This document shows, in pieces, positions 1 through 7,194 of a stretch of DNA of 39,487 bases. A model generated the notes under the pieces. That model saw nothing but the letters and a program-made list of their open reading frames with translations, had not been told where the DNA came from and did not search any database. Each line of letters opens with the position of its first letter. Positions within the stretch are counted from its first letter, which is position 1. A program made the translations under genes and the position numbers. The stretch is from the NCBI GenBank assembly GCA_008081045.1, contig VMDC01000038.1:1-39487 (forward strand), in the 5' to 3' direction. This stretch comes from Gammaproteobacteria bacterium. Lineage in GTDB: Bacteria; Pseudomonadota; Gammaproteobacteria; Pseudomonadales; Pseudohongiellaceae.

Positions 1-44
1 ATCTTTCCACAAACGCCCGTACCCGATGCAGGTTTCGCAGACAC

Positions 45-73
45 AAAAAAGCCGCCAGTGAGGGCGGCTTTTT
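45..73 (-). terminator. Rho-independent terminator of the small secreted-protein gene
   Basis: A 6-bp GC stem (51-56 with 63-68) and 6-nt loop is flanked by an A run (45-50) and a T run (69-73). On the minus strand it follows the stop codon at 91-93 by about 18 nt and ends in six T. The flanking A and T runs mean it could also stop plus-strand transcription arriving from the left edge. Confidence 0.8.
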
Positions 74-90
74 GGGACCAACTGCCCCGA

Positions 91-339
91 TCACTCCGGT
101 CCGAATGGAGGTTCCGGCGGTGGGGGAGGAGGCGGTGGCATAGCGCCGTCCCAGCAATCCTCCGCTGTGAACTCCTCTACCAGAATTTCATAGGGGAAGC
201 GGGGGAATTTCGGATCACCTGTGAGTTCTGCCACCAATTCGGCGATGGCGACTTCGTCGGTTCCTTCCGGCTGATCGATAAAGATCGCATCGCCGTGAAC
301 TAAATGACCTCTGAGCGACTTGAGAGGCACTGACATCAC
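91..339 (-). CDS. 82-residue downstream half with HGD motif and poly-proline tail
   Basis: This part begins at GTG (339) or ATG (336) and lacks a signal peptide and a convincing ribosome-binding site. It starts inside the putative domain, since the Cys-His part of the motif lies upstream of both starts. It contains LRGHLVHGD, an acidic middle, and eight prolines followed by EPPFGPE. An automatic annotator would probably call it a hypothetical protein. I read it as the C-terminal half of the amber-split gene. Confidence 0.4.
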   Translation of the reverse strand: MMSVPLKSLRGHLVHGDAIFIDQPEGTDEVAIAELVAELTGDPKFPRFPYEILVEEFTAEDCWDGAMPPPPPPPPEPPFGPE

Positions 340-375
340 TGCGTCCGGCTTGTTGTTGGGCGTTGCATGGCAGAT

Positions 376-522
376 CTAGACTCTTGACTCGTCCTCAGCG
401 TTGGGGTTTTTCAGTGTGCCGCCGCCCGGTTGGCCGTTGCCCGTACCTCCTCCAGCCAGAGCCATGGGCAAAAAAGCAGCGGCAGCGATGCCGGTAAGGC
501 AAGTTTTGAGTGAGTGGTTCAT
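376..522 (-). CDS. 48-residue signal-peptide ORF (upstream half of the split gene)
   Basis: ATG at 522 is preceded by GGGAGA (532-537) at normal spacing. The 48 residues comprise a basic N-terminus, a hydrophobic core (IAAAAFLPMALA) and a likely signal peptidase I site after ALA at residue 23. That leaves a 25-residue Gly/Asn-rich mature peptide ending DESRV before TAG. Alone it has no recognisable domain. It is more likely the N-terminal half of the 91-522 frame than a free peptide gene, but it can be translated as it stands. Confidence 0.45.
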   Translation of the reverse strand: MNHSLKTCLTGIAAAAFLPMALAGGGTGNGQPGGGTLKNPNAEDESRV

Positions 523-544
523 GGCGCGCAATCTCCCGGCTGGA

Positions 545-572
545 TGTATAGTCAGTTCAATCGATGGCTCAA
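545..572 (-). promoter_or_regulatory. Sigma70-type promoter for the small secreted-protein gene
   Basis: On the minus strand, TTGAGC (567-572) is separated by 16 nt from TATACA (545-550). Transcription would start near 538, giving a very short leader that still contains the Shine-Dalgarno at 532-537. Confidence 0.5.
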
Positions 573-588
573 ATGAACGCTGTTGTTT

Positions 589-616
589 GTTACATGTAAC
601 GTGATACCTGTTACAT
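589..616. promoter_or_regulatory. Palindrome GTTACATGTAAC plus repeated half-site (possible operator)
   Basis: A perfect 12-bp palindrome, GTTACATGTAAC, lies at 589-600, and its half GTTACAT recurs at 610-616, 21 bp (two helical turns) away. The block is about 17 nt upstream of the -35 of the promoter at 545-572, where an activator would bind. The stretch 600-615 also resembles a degenerate CRP site (CGTGA-N6-TTACA). No regulator is encoded nearby. Confidence 0.4.
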
Positions 617-892
617 CAGAGCATACGACCAATCGCTTCGGATTTGGAACCTGATTTTCAGCTTCAGTCCAGAAAACCTGTGAACCGGTTCAAAAATCTC
701 GCCAATGCTTTCGATGAACCGGCTTAACTTCTTGCTAAAACGCGTCAGAGGCAAAGCATTTGCAGCTTCAAGTGCTGATGGGTATGCTCCACAGCGTAGA
801 ACAGCGGGGCCAACCGCCCGGACCGAAAGGACTATTGTGACCGACCCTGCCCGGCGGACAGCCGCCGCGAAAACCCTCTCTTGTGAGCCAGC

Positions 893-2059
893 ATGAATCA
901 ACCGAAGCCGCTCAGCGGGTACAAAGTGATCGACTTCTCAGCCGTGTATGCCGGCCCGATCTGCGCCCGCTTCCTGCTGGACTGCGGCGCTGAAGTCATC
1001 AAAATCGAGCCACCGGGGCTGGGCGATCTGACCCGCAGCGTCAGCGGCATGACACCGGCTTTTGCCCATTTTAACGCCGGCAAGCGCAGCCTGGCGCTGG
1101 ATCTGAAATCCGACGAAGGTCAGGAGCTGGCGCGATCACTGGTTCGGAAAGCCGATATCGTCATTCAGAATTTTCGCCCGGGCATCATGGCGAAATTCGG
1201 TCTTGATTACGACAGCCTGAAAGCGGAGCAGGCCGATCTGATTTATTGCTCAATCTCGGGGTTCGGCCTGAGCGGACCCTGGGTGGATCGAGCGGCCTTC
1301 GCACCAATCGTTCATGCAGCCAGCGGCTTCGACACCGTGTTTGGCGCCAGCCAGGGCGAGAAGCCACAGCGGCCGCCGAACTGGGAGATCATGGTGGCGG
1401 ATATCCTGACCGGAGCTTATGCGTTCGGGGCAGTGCAGACCGCGCTGCTGGGCCGCGAGCGCTTCGGCCGCGGCGAGCATGTGGACGTGAGCATGATGGA
1501 AGCGATGATGACGCTGATACCAGCACACATTCAGGCAGCGCAGGCAGCAGAGCCCCTGCCCATCGGCCGCTTCCATCCTGTTCGAACCCGGGACGGGTAC
1601 GTGATGGTCACGCCGATCTCCAACAAGAATTTCGAGAGCCTGTGCGCGCTGCTGCAGCGTCCTGAGTTGCAATCAGACCCGCGTTTTATCTTCGGCGAGC
1701 GGACCCGCCACTTCAGGGAACTGGCAGAGGAGATCGAAAAATGGTCGCTCTCACTGACCACACAAGAGTGTGATGAAGCGTTAAATGCCGCTGGCGTTCC
1801 CTGCAGTGCCTACACCCAGCTGGAGGATCTTTTCGAGCATCCGCAGGTTCTGGAGCGACGATCCTTCTCCCGAATCTCCCAGGCGCAATTGGGAGAGTTT
1901 CTGATTCAGGCGCTGCCGGTGAATTTCCAGCACATGAATCATGCCACAGCAAACTGGGCGGCTACGCTGGGGCAGCACAGCGATGACGTGCTCAGCTCAA
2001 TGCTGGGTTTATCTGCCGACCAGCTTGCCGAGCTGCGCCTTAAGAAAGTCATCGCCTAG
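893..2059 (+). CDS. CaiB/BaiF (family III) CoA-transferase
   Basis: The 388-residue product has the normal length for family III CoA-transferases, cytoplasmic homodimers that move CoA between carboxylic acids (formyl-, carnitinyl- or bile-acid-CoA) or, in the racemase branch, epimerise 2-methylacyl-CoAs. Visible hallmarks are the N-terminal KVIDFSAVYAGP segment, NAGKRSLALDLKS, IQNFRPG around residue 92, SISGFGLSGP around 120-129, and the probable catalytic Asp170 in VADILTG. It is monocistronic, convergent with the aminotransferase at 2096, with a weak ribosome-binding site (GAG before CCAGC). The substrate cannot be read from sequence. A second paralogue lies at 18429. Confidence 0.9.
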   Translation: MNQPKPLSGYKVIDFSAVYAGPICARFLLDCGAEVIKIEPPGLGDLTRSVSGMTPAFAHFNAGKRSLALDLKSDEGQELARSLVRKADIVIQNFRPGIMAKFGLDYDSLKAEQADLIYCSISGFGLSGPWVDRAAFAPIVHAASGFDTVFGASQGEKPQRPPNWEIMVADILTGAYAFGAVQTALLGRERFGRGEHVDVSMMEAMMTLIPAHIQAAQAAEPLPIGRFHPVRTRDGYVMVTPISNKNFESLCALLQRPELQSDPRFIFGERTRHFRELAEEIEKWSLSLTTQECDEALNAAGVPCSAYTQLEDLFEHPQVLERRSFSRISQAQLGEFLIQALPVNFQHMNHATANWAATLGQHSDDVLSSMLGLSADQLAELRLKKVIA

Positions 2060-2095
2060 CACCCGGCCCCGGACGACGCTGCGGCCGGCCCGCTG

Positions 2096-3031
2096 TCATG
2101 TCCTGGCGCACTCGGCTTCGAGAAGCTGTAGATAGAGCTCCTGCAACTGCCTGACCATCGGACCACGCCGGAACTCGTCCCCAGCCTTTCGCTCACCCAG
2201 CAATCGTCCGTCGACCTCAGCCACCGGGGCAACCCCGGCAAAAGTACCCGTCACAAAGGCTTCATCAGCTCCATAGACGTCGGTCAGGGAAAATGATTTC
2301 TCGAAGACCGGAATGCGGTTTTCCCGGCACAGATCGATGACCGTTCGGCGAGTAATGCCGCCCAGACAGTAGTCTCCGGAGGAGGTCCACACCTCACCGT
2401 CACGAACGATAAAGAAATGGGTGGAATTACAGGTCGCCACAAATCCGTGGGGATCCAGCATCAGCGCCTCATCGGCCCCTGCCTTGGCCGCCTGAATGCA
2501 GGCGGTGATGCAGTTCAGTTTCGAGTGGCTGTTAAGTTTCTGATCCTGCACGTCAGGATAGCCACGCCGCACGTGCACCGTGAACAGACGAATCCCCTTC
2601 TCCAGCGTGCTTGCCAGAGGGGCTTTGTATTCCGGAATGATGACAATGGTCGGCGGTGAAATGGTAATACGTGGGTCCTGATAGGGCGTCGCCTTGATAC
2701 CGCGCGTTACCATCAGCCGGATGTGTACACCACTTTGCATGGAGTTTGCCGCACAGGTATCTTCGATACGCTGCTGCAGTTCATCCTGTTCGAGCCCGAT
2801 CTCCATATCGAGCGCTTTGGCGCCCTCATAGAGCCGCCGCAGATGCTGCCGAATGTGAAACAGCTTGCCGTTATGCAGACGAATCCCTTCCCATACGCCG
2901 TCGCCGAGGATGTAGCCGGAATCAAAAACCGATACTTTCGCCTCATCGCGGGGGAAAAGCTCACCATTGATATTGATCAGAATTTCCCGGTTTCGTGCAT
3001 CACCATCAAAATCATGAGTGCCATGTGCCAT
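2096..3031 (-). CDS. Class IV (fold type IV) PLP aminotransferase, branched-chain/D-amino-acid type
   Basis: The 311-residue protein matches fold type IV aminotransferases (branched-chain aminotransferase, D-alanine aminotransferase, aminodeoxychorismate lyase). Recognisable parts are VFDSGYILGDGVWEGI (about 35-50), the Schiff-base lysine region KLNSHSKLN (candidates Lys165 and Lys171), GADEALMLD (186-193) and the glycine loop LGGITRRTV (223-231). Where BCATs have VAEGSGSN this protein has VATCNSTH, so the usual Glu is absent, which suggests a divergent subgroup. ATG at 3031 has GGAG seven nt upstream. It follows the NhaC gene by 26 nt, so the two are probably cotranscribed. The substrate is unknown; ilvE would be too specific. 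Confidence 0.85.
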   Translation of the reverse strand: MAHGTHDFDGDARNREILININGELFPRDEAKVSVFDSGYILGDGVWEGIRLHNGKLFHIRQHLRRLYEGAKALDMEIGLEQDELQQRIEDTCAANSMQSGVHIRLMVTRGIKATPYQDPRITISPPTIVIIPEYKAPLASTLEKGIRLFTVHVRRGYPDVQDQKLNSHSKLNCITACIQAAKAGADEALMLDPHGFVATCNSTHFFIVRDGEVWTSSGDYCLGGITRRTVIDLCRENRIPVFEKSFSLTDVYGADEAFVTGTFAGVAPVAEVDGRLLGERKAGDEFRRGPMVRQLQELYLQLLEAECART

Positions 3032-3057
3032 TAATTATCTCCGTCGCATCGAAACAG

Positions 3058-4470
3058 TCAGTGGTGCTCTGGCGCAGGCTGCGCGCCCTGCGAATCATCC
3101 AGAGTAGGAATGAAGAAGCCGGTCCAGGCCCACAGTAAACTGAACAGCGGAGCCAGCCAGTTCGCAAAAGCAAATGGCGCGTAAGCGAGTGCGGGAACCC
3201 CGAGGGCACCGGAGACAAAAGCGCCACCGGAGTTCCAGGGAATGAGCGGAGCACTCATGGTCGCACCATCCTCCATGACCCGGGAGAGGGCCGCCGGCGC
3301 CAGTGATTCGGCGGCAAATGCGTCTGCAAAAAGACGCCCCGGGATGGTGTAAGCGACAAAAGCGTTGCTGGCCAGGTTAAACCCGAAAGTAGTCAGCAGT
3401 GCTCCGGTGATCAATTGCGCCCTGCCCTGCAGCCGACCCAGCAATTCCCTGACAATCGTTTCGAGACAACCGGTCTTCTCCAGCGCACCGCCGAAAGCAA
3501 GCGCAATGATAATCAGAGAAATTACCCACATCATAGACATCAGTCCGCCCTTGGTAAGCAACGCATCAATTTGTGCATTACCGGTGTCGCTGACGAAGCC
3601 GTTCATCATGGCATCCGCAACGTCGGCAAAACTGGCACCCTGCACCGACAGTGCGACCAGTGCCGCAGCCACCACCCCGAGAAAAATTCCCGGGATCGGC
3701 GGCACTTTTCTGACAATAGTGACCCCAATGACCACAGGCGGAAACAGCACGAAAACATTCAGCCTGAACAAGCTGTTCAGCACTTCGCCAGTGCCGGCCG
3801 CTGACGCAGTACTGGCGGACTCGGAAACATAGGCAGAACCCAGGACCGCGTAGATCAACAAAGCCAGCAATAGGGAAGGCAGTGTCGTCGGAATCAGATT
3901 CCTGATGTGGGTGTACAGATCGGTGCCCGCAACCGCCGCCGTGTAGTTCGTTGTATCCGACAGCGGAGAGATCTTGTCGCCGAACCAGGCGCCGGAAACC
4001 ACTGCACCGGCTGTGATTGCCGGGGGAATGTCCAGGCTCGCCCCGATGGCCATCAGCGCCAGACCGAGGGTACCGACAGTTCCCCAGGACGTGCCGGTAA
4101 ATACTGACACCACCGCACAGACCAGACAGCAGACAGGAAGAAAGGCGGAAAGACTGATCCACTTCACGCCCAGCGTAATCATCAGCGGAACCGTCCCCGC
4201 AAGAATCCAGGTGCCTATCGTCATGCCTACCAGAAGAAAAATAAACACCACGGTAATTGAGGTGGCCGCGGCGGAAACGATGCCCTCCTGAATGTCACCC
4301 CAGCGACAGCCCCGAACGAGACCAAACAGTGCGGCGATTCCGGTGCCGAGGATAAGCGGTATATGCGGCGGGCCGGACAGGACGAAGATCTGAACCATCA
4401 GCAGCGCCATGGTCAGGGCGATCGGGGCGAGGGCGCCAGCCAAAGAGGGAGGGGAGCTTGATGATGGCAC
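3058..4470 (-). CDS. nhaC: NhaC-family Na+/H+ antiporter
   Basis: A 470-residue inner-membrane protein made almost wholly of hydrophobic helices. Family hallmarks are GTSWGTVGTLGLALMAIG (about 145-165), SGAWFGDKISPLSDTTN, and later MEDGATMSAPLIPWNSGGAF near residue 400. NhaC proteins exchange Na+ for H+, and some relatives swap metabolites such as malate/lactate. The start is GTG at 4470, with AGG about seven nt upstream. It is the first gene of a probable operon with the class IV aminotransferase and is divergent from the Tat oxidase at 4780, so it may serve amino-acid or keto-acid exchange rather than pH control. That last point is inference. Confidence 0.88.
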   Translation of the reverse strand: MPSSSSPPSLAGALAPIALTMALLMVQIFVLSGPPHIPLILGTGIAALFGLVRGCRWGDIQEGIVSAAATSITVVFIFLLVGMTIGTWILAGTVPLMITLGVKWISLSAFLPVCCLVCAVVSVFTGTSWGTVGTLGLALMAIGASLDIPPAITAGAVVSGAWFGDKISPLSDTTNYTAAVAGTDLYTHIRNLIPTTLPSLLLALLIYAVLGSAYVSESASTASAAGTGEVLNSLFRLNVFVLFPPVVIGVTIVRKVPPIPGIFLGVVAAALVALSVQGASFADVADAMMNGFVSDTGNAQIDALLTKGGLMSMMWVISLIIIALAFGGALEKTGCLETIVRELLGRLQGRAQLITGALLTTFGFNLASNAFVAYTIPGRLFADAFAAESLAPAALSRVMEDGATMSAPLIPWNSGGAFVSGALGVPALAYAPFAFANWLAPLFSLLWAWTGFFIPTLDDSQGAQPAPEHH

Positions 4471-4779
4471 GTCTTTGCCTGAATCTTTTGACTCTTTGCG
4501 GACAGTCCCTGCAGTGTAACGCGAAAGGGGGCATCAGCGATAATTCCTCACCACAGCCAGTCGGGCTCGCTGCCCGCCCGCATTCAAGATCGCGTCAGGC
4601 CGAGTCCATTGCGCCTGCTCAGGCTTCCCGGTGGGACAGAATGCCAGGATCTGTCCGGCGCATGCCCAGAATTGAAGACAGAAGCTGGATGCTGACTGAT
4701 CGCGATGCGGGCGATGTGGGATTCAGCCGAAGAATTCGCTATCTTTAGTCACATCCTTTTCGCGTTAGGCCTTCGTATC
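4471..4779. other. Divergent control region between nhaC and the Tat oxidase
   Basis: This 309-nt stretch separates two divergent genes and must hold both promoters. I see no convincing consensus promoter pair and no strong palindrome. An open frame beginning at 4705 would extend the oxidase, but it would bury the Tat signal inside the protein, so I treat the stretch as non-coding. Confidence 0.4.
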
Positions 4780-5913
4780 ATGCAGAAGAACAAAACCTTT
4801 GGTCGACGAGACATTCTCAAAGCAGCCGGTGCCGGCGCCCTGGCTGCCGCACTCAGCAGTTGTCAGGTTGAAATCAGCAGCGGTGCTGCCTACCGGCGTC
4901 CCTATTCCCGCAAACCCTGGGTCGCACCCCGAATTTCCATGGACAATGTAATCCGGGAGGTTGTAGGGCACCGACCCTACCGGCCCTCCGGTTTTGTCGT
5001 CAAAAGTGAGCAGTTTGATGATAAGACAGTTGTCCATAACTACGGCCATGGCGGTGGCGGAATCAGTCTGTCCTGGGGCAGCTCAGCGCTCGCCGTAAGG
5101 GAGACTGCGGGCATGACGCCCGGCGAAGTCGGCGTCATCGGAGGTGGCGTCATGGGCCTGACCAGCGCGCGACTGCTGCAGGACGCTGGCTGGAACGTCA
5201 CGATTTACACCAGAGATATGGCCCGACACACCACCTCAAACGTAGCCGGCGGCGAGTGGGGACCCTACAGCGTGCATGATCCGGCGGTGTCCAGCGAGGC
5301 GTTCAAAGCACAAATTCAGTTCGCCGCGCGCATAGCCCATCACGCTTTCACCAACTTAGGTGGCAGGGATTACGGGGTTCGGTGGACTGAGCTGTACAAC
5401 CTGAGCGAAACGCCTCCCGAGGAAGGTGGCGAGTTCGAACATCTCTACCCCTACCGCACCGATCTGCAGCCGGGCGAGCACCCTTTTCCTGTTCCCTATG
5501 TCCGCCACGAGCTTACCATGATGGTCGAGCCGGCTATTTTTCTGCGGCGACTGATTGATGATTTTCTGCAAAGCGGTGGCAAATTTGTCATCCGCAATTT
5601 CAACAGCAAAGAGGAAATTTTCGCCCTACCAGAGAAAATTTTCTTCAACTGTACAGGGCTCGGCGCTGCGACGCTGTTTGACGATACAGAGATCACCCCT
5701 GCTAAAGGTCAGCTGGTTTACATGCCCCCTGACCCGGACGTCGATTATCTGACAATCGGTGGCGGCAACAGTAATCTCTATATGTTCTCCCGCACCGATA
5801 CAATACTGTTAGGCGGCACGTTCAAACTCGGCGACTACTCCCGCAATCCGGAGCCGGAAGAAACCGAACGCATCGTAACTGAACATCAGAGAATTTTCTC
5901 CGGCTTCGCCTGA
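4780..5913 (+). CDS. Tat-exported FAD oxidase, circularly permuted D-amino-acid oxidase (DAO family)
   Basis: The start at ATG 4780 puts a twin-arginine signal at the N-terminus (GRRDILKAAGAGALAAAL, about 8-25), ending in SSC at 26-28, a possible lipobox. The 377-residue protein then shows, in this order, GHRPYRPSG (63-71) and VVHNYGHGGGGISLSWG (84-100), which in D-amino-acid oxidases are the last segments. After these come the FAD Rossmann motif GVIGGGVMGLTSA (118-130), TTSNVAGGEWGPY (151-163), NCTGLGAATLF, KGQLVYM and finally LLGGTFKLGDY, which in DAAO precedes the RPxRP segment. The order is therefore circularly permuted while both FAD-contact regions and the substrate-carboxylate Arg (in GHRPYR) are kept. 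The predicted role is periplasmic oxidative deamination of an amino acid. Its neighbours are an aminotransferase and a transporter. Confidence 0.85.
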   Translation: MQKNKTFGRRDILKAAGAGALAAALSSCQVEISSGAAYRRPYSRKPWVAPRISMDNVIREVVGHRPYRPSGFVVKSEQFDDKTVVHNYGHGGGGISLSWGSSALAVRETAGMTPGEVGVIGGGVMGLTSARLLQDAGWNVTIYTRDMARHTTSNVAGGEWGPYSVHDPAVSSEAFKAQIQFAARIAHHAFTNLGGRDYGVRWTELYNLSETPPEEGGEFEHLYPYRTDLQPGEHPFPVPYVRHELTMMVEPAIFLRRLIDDFLQSGGKFVIRNFNSKEEIFALPEKIFFNCTGLGAATLFDDTEITPAKGQLVYMPPDPDVDYLTIGGGNSNLYMFSRTDTILLGGTFKLGDYSRNPEPEETERIVTEHQRIFSGFA

Positions 5914-5945
5914 TACGCTAAGACAGTGTCAGCGGGCGACTGAGA

Positions 5946-6029
5946 AGCCGACACTCTTGGGCACTCCTTCCCGGGCACTCTTGAGCACTCCCGGGCGCTC
6001 TTCAGAACTACCAGGCACTCTCACTGCTC
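5946..6029. repeat. Imperfect 20-bp tandem repeat, about four copies
   Basis: Copies start at 5946, 5970, 5990 and 6010, with a 4-nt insert (5966-5969) after the first. The consensus is CCCGGGCACTCTTGAGCACT. Copies at 5970 and 5990 match at 17 of 20 positions, the first at about 15 of 20, and the fourth mainly over its first 12. Each unit carries one or two GCACTC boxes, about 10 bp apart. It lies between two convergent genes. Confidence 0.65.
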
Positions 6030-6066
6030 TGCGCAGCGGTATAGGTCGGCCGGATTTCAGGCCCTG

Positions 6067-6948
6067 TCAGTAAGGCAGTTCATAGGTCGAGTTGAACCGG
6101 AGATTGCGAACCGTGTTGTAGCTGTAGGCCATCGAATTGATGCCGTCGGTCGGATTGTCATGTTCGATAAAGTAATGCTTGAACCCGCCCTTGCTGCCGT
6201 AACTGAACAGCTCCTGGAAATCGATGTAACCACGTCCCACATCTGCCATCTCACCTGAGCCAGCGCGATCTTTGACGTGGATCATGGGGTAGCGGCCCGG
6301 ATACTTGAGAAAGAAGAAGGTGGCATCGTAGCCGGCCTCTTCCGCCCAGAACAGATCCATCTCGAACATCACCAGGTCAGGCTCAGTTTCTGATGTCAGA
6401 ATGTCGTAGCCGATCCGCCCCCCTTCGTGAATGTCAAATTCGAAATCATGATTGTGGTAACCCATGGTGATACCGGCCTCCCGGGTCTTTTCCCCCGCGC
6501 GGTTCAGCAACTCAGCCACTCTGTGGTAACTGTCGAGGCTGCGCTCATTCTCAGGCAACCAGGGCAGCACCATATACTGCTGACCAAGTGTCACAGCGGT
6601 CTCAATTTCCCGATCGAGGTTATCCCGAATGGCCTGCAGAGGCACATGGGACGCTGGCGTCGTCAGACCAAAACTGTCCAGGATGCTGCGCACCTCGCCG
6701 GGAGTCTTACCGTGGTAACCGGCAAACTCCATTTCAGTAAACCCGATCTCGGCAAGCTGGGCCAGAGTCCCTTCGAAATCTTCGGCCATTTCCCGGCGCA
6801 GCGAATACAGCTGCAGCCCGATTTTATCAACCCGCCGCACCTGCGCGCTCACCGCGCCAAACGGGCTTGCCGCAAGCACTGCGGTAACTGCCGTCTTTTT
6901 GAGAAACTCTCTTCTGGTCTGGCGGCCAGACTGAAATCTTTTGTGCAT
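6067..6948 (-). CDS. Tat-exported sugar phosphate isomerase/epimerase-like TIM-barrel protein
   Basis: ATG at 6948 follows a GGAGAGG box and opens a twin-arginine signal, TRREFLKKTAVTAVLAASP (about 11-29), cleaved near VSA at 33-35. The mature part is an AP-endonuclease-2/xylose-isomerase-like barrel: KIGLQLYSLR at the first strand, GFTEMEFAGYHG, GYHNHDFEF (metal-site His and Asp), MFEMDLFWAEEAG and MIHVKDRAG. The 293-residue length is normal. Such exported isomerase-like proteins often accompany GMC oxidoreductases and DUF1080 proteins, where 3-keto sugars are the likely substrates; both are present in this window at 23705-27064. The exact reaction is unknown. The longer frame to 7068 would put 40 residues before the Tat signal and is rejected. 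Confidence 0.85.
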   Translation of the reverse strand: MHKRFQSGRQTRREFLKKTAVTAVLAASPFGAVSAQVRRVDKIGLQLYSLRREMAEDFEGTLAQLAEIGFTEMEFAGYHGKTPGEVRSILDSFGLTTPASHVPLQAIRDNLDREIETAVTLGQQYMVLPWLPENERSLDSYHRVAELLNRAGEKTREAGITMGYHNHDFEFDIHEGGRIGYDILTSETEPDLVMFEMDLFWAEEAGYDATFFFLKYPGRYPMIHVKDRAGSGEMADVGRGYIDFQELFSYGSKGGFKHYFIEHDNPTDGINSMAYSYNTVRNLRFNSTYELPY

Positions 6949-7194
6949 GCTGCCTCTCCAATCGATCTGCGCTTGCTTGACTTGCAATGGATGTTCACAA
7001 ACCCGCTCTACCTGAAGCGTGCCAGGGTTCGTTCTGTACAGGGCATCAAGACTATCATACCTCTCCACCGGTTAGTCTAACGCGGCCCAGCGACAGGCCG
7101 GCCGGGCTGTCAGTTCCGGCAACAGTGCCCGGCTCTCAGAGCGTGAGGGTGGCGCTGGACGTCAGACTGCCTTGTTTCTCGCTTATTTGCTTCC

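Larger units (their letters stand above)
91..522 (-). pseudogene. Small secreted CH...HGD-domain protein interrupted by an in-frame amber codon
   Basis: One reading frame runs from ATG at 522 to TGA at 91-93 and is broken once, by TAG at 376-378. Before the stop lies a Sec signal peptide (about residues 1-23, ending in ALA) and a Gly-rich linker. After the stop the frame continues with ICHATPNN, then LRGHLVHGD. That Cys-His ... His-Gly-Asp pattern resembles a small domain of secreted bacterial proteins that normally reads V-K-I-C-H, so the amber lies where Lys is expected (AAG to TAG, one change). The C-terminus is a run of eight Pro ending in EPPFGPE. A good Shine-Dalgarno (532-537), promoter and terminator flank the frame, so it looks like a recently inactivated gene. 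Amber readthrough or internal restart are alternatives. The domain match is from memory. Confidence 0.65.
523..892. other. Intergenic region upstream of the first CoA-transferase
   Basis: Besides the promoter and operator described separately, this stretch holds a perfect palindrome TGAACCGGTTCA at 681-692 and a 6-bp GC hairpin (852-857 with 862-867) about 25 nt before the CoA-transferase start. Short open frames here have no signal, domain or good ribosome-binding site, so I treat them as non-coding. Confidence 0.5.

Noticed and set aside
611..901. 96-codon minus-strand frame upstream of the first CoA-transferase
   Set aside because: It overlaps a regulatory region and has no ribosome-binding site, signal or recognisable domain.
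4705..4779. N-terminal extension of the FAD oxidase
   Set aside because: It would place 25 residues before the Tat motif; ATG at 4780 gives a normal signal.
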